In this document: piece after piece, positions 61,402-64,000 of the stretch
How positions within the stretch are numbered: the stretch's first letter is position 1
Layout: every line of letters starts with the position of its first letter
Source of the DNA: Shewanella kaireitica
GTDB lineage: Bacteria; Pseudomonadota; Gammaproteobacteria; Enterobacterales; Shewanellaceae
Reading direction: 5' to 3'
DNA length: 64,000 bases
NCBI RefSeq assembly: GCF_023284045.1
Contig: NZ_JAKIKQ010000016.1
Coordinates: forward strand, 1 to 64,000
Position numbers and translations under genes: made by a program
Notes under the pieces: generated by a model
What the model was told of the DNA's origin: nothing
The model's database searches: none
What the model saw: only the letters and a program-made list of their open reading frames with translations

Positions 61402-61983
61402 TTAGATCGACATGAGCTTGTGTTTGTTAAATAGCGTCCATTGATCCACCTTTTCACCATTAGGTAAAGTGCAACTGCCATCTGCAAGATCGACCGTGCC
61501 GCCTATTTCTAAGCAATATTGCGCTGCTGGGTTCGGAGTTTTTTGCATTTCAGTGACGTCAGGAGCTTGTTTGTGACCATGCTCGAATAACTGCCACTGT
61601 TCGATGGCTTCACCGCTGGGGAGGGTACATATTCCGCTGGCTAAATCGAGCTGCCCTTGTAAAGAGATGCAATACTCTGATGCTGGGTTCGCTTTGCCCA
61701 CAAAGGCGGGTTTACGTTGAACAACAGATTCATCAGTTTGCTGGGATTGCCTATAGAGTTGCCACTCTTCAATACGCTGCCCATTAGGCAAAGTGCAGTA
61801 ACCGACTTGCCCGTTAGCTTGAGTTTCTATTTCAAGGGTTCCACCTTGCTCTATGCAGTAGCTTGAGGCTGGGTTGGCCATGCTCACAGGTTGTGGAGTC
61901 GTTTGTACAGTTGGTTGAGAATCGCAGGCTGTGAGTAATAAAGTGCAGCTAGCAACCAGACTAATTAAGGCTGATATTTTCAT
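61402..61983 (-). CDS. Lipoprotein with three DUF333 repeats
   Basis: 193 residues from ATG at 61983, preceded by CGAGAG. The lipobox LLLTACDS gives lipidation near residue 20. Three repeats follow the same plan, NPASxYCxxxGGxLxL...CTLPNGxxIxxWQLF: ~36-75, ~98-135 and ~148-185. The spacing of two cysteines per repeat suggests one disulfide in each. DUF333 proteins are small exported proteins of unknown role, often induced by stress; three units in one chain is unusual. Confidence 0.85.
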   Translation of the reverse strand: MKISALISLVASCTLLLTACDSQPTVQTTPQPVSMANPASSYCIEQGGTLEIETQANGQVGYCTLPNGQRIEEWQLYRQSQQTDESVVQRKPAFVGKANPASEYCISLQGQLDLASGICTLPSGEAIEQWQLFEHGHKQAPDVTEMQKTPNPAAQYCLEIGGTVDLADGSCTLPNGEKVDQWTLFNKHKLMSI

Positions 61984-62112
61984 GAATAGCTCTCGTTTGG
62001 CGTTATATGGATTACTAACGGCCATTACACCGAAAAGGGTTATTCAATCACTATAGCTAAATAAAAGTATTTCTGTGGAAAATGGAACGGTGTGCTTTAA
62101 CGTCAACCATTG

Positions 62113-63300
62113 TTAAACACACACCTGATTACGACCTTTTTTCTTGGCGCGATACAAAGCTTGATCGGCCTTTTTCAGGGTTTGTTCGAAAGTCTCACCG
62201 TGTTGATGTTCTGACACTCCAATCGAGATGGTGACATTGACGGTTTTGCGCTGGGTTTGTGCCTTGCCTCGTTTAGCTTTAGTTTGCAGTTTACGCTGCT
62301 CATTACGCAGTGTTATGTCGTAGTCCTCAATTATCTCTCGCACCTCTTCAAGGAAGTGCAAAATTGATGAAGTATCTTTGCGAGAAAAGACGATGGTGAA
62401 CTCTTCACCGCCATAACGGAAGGCTTTGCCGCCCCCTCTTACTTGGGAGATCTTACTGGCGACTAATTTAAGCACTTGGTCACCAACATCATGGCCATAG
62501 GTATCATTAAACTTTTTAAAGTGATCGATATCGAGCATGGCTACGCTGTATTTTCGTCCTAGCGACAACACTAAGTTATAAAGGGCGCGACGAGAAGCAA
62601 GACCTGTCAGTTCATCGCGATAGGCAAGAAAATAGGAGTCCGTTAACACTGTGAGGATATATACAATGGCTAAGGCTGTTATCGATACAGAAACGGATAG
62701 CAGCTCTGGCATTAGCGAGTGTATAGCCCATAGTGCTAAGGTGATAAAAATGGCGGTGTTAACCAAATTGGCCTGCCAAATACCTCGTACAAAAACCAAC
62801 ATCGCTCCAAGATAGAAGGGAGCGAGGGTTCGTATCTCCATCGTTATCATACTGGGTAAGTAATTATCGATAGCACTCTTATATTGAGTATTGCCCCATA
62901 TCCAAGCAAAAGCGGCTGCAAAGCTGAGCAAAACCCCTAAAACCCTAACGACACCATGAGCAGAAAGTAGCCCTCTGTCTTTAATAAACGCAAACCAAGT
63001 CACGGTAAAAATACCTGCAAGAAAGATCTGTTGTGGATATCTATCAAATAAGGTTGTAGGTGAGCCTTGGTCTAGAAAATAGCAATAGGCCAGTAACAGT
63101 AGCGCAAGATATGCTAGGCGACTGCGGTTAAATTGCAGCGCAATAATCACCACCACTGGTAGCAACCAAAACGGTAGTTGTTCAATCACGCTGTGCCACG
63201 TTTGCAGCTTGGGTAGAGAATACTGAGTGACAGCTAAAAGCAAGCTGGTGAAAAAAAGAGGTAAGAAAAAATAGCGGCAGCGATGATAAAAAGCGGACAA
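62113..63300 (-). CDS. Diguanylate cyclase with membrane sensor
   Basis: 395 residues read from TTG at 63300, preceded by GAGG 6 bp upstream; a TTG four codons earlier overlaps that site. Six to seven N-terminal helices (~1-205) precede an intact GGDEF domain (ELTGLASRRALYNLVLS...AMLDIDHFKKFNDTYGHDVGDQVL). The signature is GGEEF at 297-301, so it should make cyclic-di-GMP. A basic Lys/Arg/Gln-rich loop (KLQTKAKRGKAQTQRK) interrupts the domain before VNVTISIGVSEH. No RxxD inhibitory site is obvious upstream of GGEEF (KAFRYGGEEF). Confidence 0.88.
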   Translation of the reverse strand: MSAFYHRCRYFFLPLFFTSLLLAVTQYSLPKLQTWHSVIEQLPFWLLPVVVIIALQFNRSRLAYLALLLLAYCYFLDQGSPTTLFDRYPQQIFLAGIFTVTWFAFIKDRGLLSAHGVVRVLGVLLSFAAAFAWIWGNTQYKSAIDNYLPSMITMEIRTLAPFYLGAMLVFVRGIWQANLVNTAIFITLALWAIHSLMPELLSVSVSITALAIVYILTVLTDSYFLAYRDELTGLASRRALYNLVLSLGRKYSVAMLDIDHFKKFNDTYGHDVGDQVLKLVASKISQVRGGGKAFRYGGEEFTIVFSRKDTSSILHFLEEVREIIEDYDITLRNEQRKLQTKAKRGKAQTQRKTVNVTISIGVSEHQHGETFEQTLKKADQALYRAKKKGRNQVCV

Positions 63301-63472
63301 GGTTAACCTCAATATAAACGTATGTTTAACTACAACTCGGGTATTTACCTTTTGTAAGTCGACATTTCTAACAAAAGATAAAGTCTTTCACATCGACAAA
63401 TTGGTAAAAAGATCATGCTGACAACTCTATAGGTTACAGAGATAGATAAAAGGTCAACCTTAAGTGGATATT

Positions 63473-63899
63473 ATACCAATTGCATTAAGTATTTGGCCAG
63501 TTCAGAACCCCTCTGTCTTTTCAATTCAAAGCGCATCGGTAAAGAAATGGTTATTCCCTTTTAAGCCAATGCAAAGCAGAAGTGGAAAGACTGAGGGGCT
63601 CACATAGTGCGGCTGAGGTTAAACAAATTGGCAAACACTGTATGCTTCGCTATGGGATTTGGATATACGACTAAATGGTCTATTTTGTTCCATACAAAAT
63701 AAGACATTCCAGCCCTCCTTGGCGGTCAGATTTAGGAGGTACGAGACCAAGGATGGTCGAAGGTAGAATAATGCAGGAGCAATTATCGAGAGCGAAGCAG
63801 GATGCCAGAGCCGAGAATAACTATTAGCTCAAATCTCGCTACTTGCCTACAGCGTTTTGAATTCCCGCTGAATGGTCAAACTTTTAATGCAATTGGTAT
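63473..63899. mobile_element. MITE-like element with long terminal inverted repeats
   Basis: ATACCAATTGCATTAA (63473-63488) is matched exactly by its reverse complement at 63884-63899. The similarity continues inward (TTTGGCCAGTTCAG opposite TTTGACCATTCAG), giving imperfect arms of ~32 bp. No transposase is encoded in the 427 bp. The element contains AGAAATGGTTATTCCCTTTT (63543-63562), part of a 22-base stretch also present reverse-complemented in the element at 31982-32243. No clear target duplication is visible. Confidence 0.68.
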
Positions 63900-63980
63900 T
63901 ACATAACAATGATTGGGTCTGTCACGACTATTTCATCGTCACTATTACGGGGTCATTCGAGGCCGTAGACATAGAAGAGA

Positions 63981-63997
63981 CCCAGTTAGTAACTGGG
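63981..63997 (-). terminator. Possible hairpin at the right window edge
   Basis: CCCAGTT-AGT-AACTGGG, a 7-bp stem, at the very end of the window. Pyrimidine-rich TCTCTTCT follows on the minus strand, so it may close a gene to the right. Too little flank is visible to be sure. Confidence 0.3.
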
Positions 63998-64000
63998 CTC

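Overview
The window is ordinary chromosomal gammaproteobacterial DNA of moderate GC. The gene order (gpmI-envC-ctpA-yibQ, yibN-secB-gpsA, hutI/hutC-hutU-hutH, folX-folE-folM) and protein flavour point to a marine Shewanella or close relative. This is inference from gene content and family knowledge; no search was run.

Layout. 1-600: the end of a ~174-bp tandem array of tRNA-Asp-like units, each followed by its own terminator. 0.7-9.9 kb: housekeeping block with a YkgJ-type protein, NsrR-type regulator, YibQ-CtpA-EnvC-GpmI on the minus strand, then rhodanese, SecB, GpsA and a YhiN-type flavoprotein. 9.9-12.9 kb: FecA-like TonB receptor with a Fur-box-like site, then decayed genes (a DMT transporter and a small relict ORF). 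12.9-19.7 kb: accessory locus with a Rieske oxygenase, small membrane protein, large beta-propeller/di-heme lipoprotein, TetR regulator, unknown secreted protein and sterol-desaturase-type hydroxylase. Three copies of one 21-bp palindrome sit in front of its transcription units, so it looks like a local TetR regulon. 19.7-21.6 kb: AraC regulator abutting a degenerate GGDEF protein. 22-26.6 kb: TonB receptor plus dual-domain beta-propeller phytase behind a candidate Pho box.

26.7-32.3 kb: duplicated-domain lipoprotein, an unannotated 48-codon ORF, NlpC/P60 lipoprotein, mog, GlxA-type regulator, small membrane proteins and a MITE-like element. 32.3-38.5 kb: two divergent ABC transporter operons around a YtrA-type GntR gene, with one dyad in the shared intergenic region. 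38.8-43.5 kb: acyl-CoA synthetase, two hotdog thioesterases, GNAT, lipoprotein and mtnC. 44-49.5 kb: histidine utilisation genes with a perfect HutC-type palindrome. 49.9-55.3 kb: thioesterase, a MerR-methyltransferase fusion with a classical 19-bp-spacer promoter, conserved hypotheticals and an MscS/YbdG channel. 55.3-57.1 kb: pterin genes folX-folE-folM.

57.2-61.4 kb: a probable bufferin-type RiPP cluster: a four-cysteine DUF2282 precursor, a DUF692 (MNIO) modifying enzyme, a DUF2063 partner, then an ECF sigma factor and a membrane protein that is probably its anti-sigma factor, all tightly packed. 61.4-64 kb: a DUF333-repeat lipoprotein, an intact GGDEF diguanylate cyclase and a second MITE-like element with long terminal inverted repeats.

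The strongest candidates for something undescribed are the TetR-palindrome oxygenase/cytochrome locus, the bufferin cluster with its coupled sigma/anti-sigma pair, the tRNA-Asp-like tandem array and the MerR-methyltransferase fusion.
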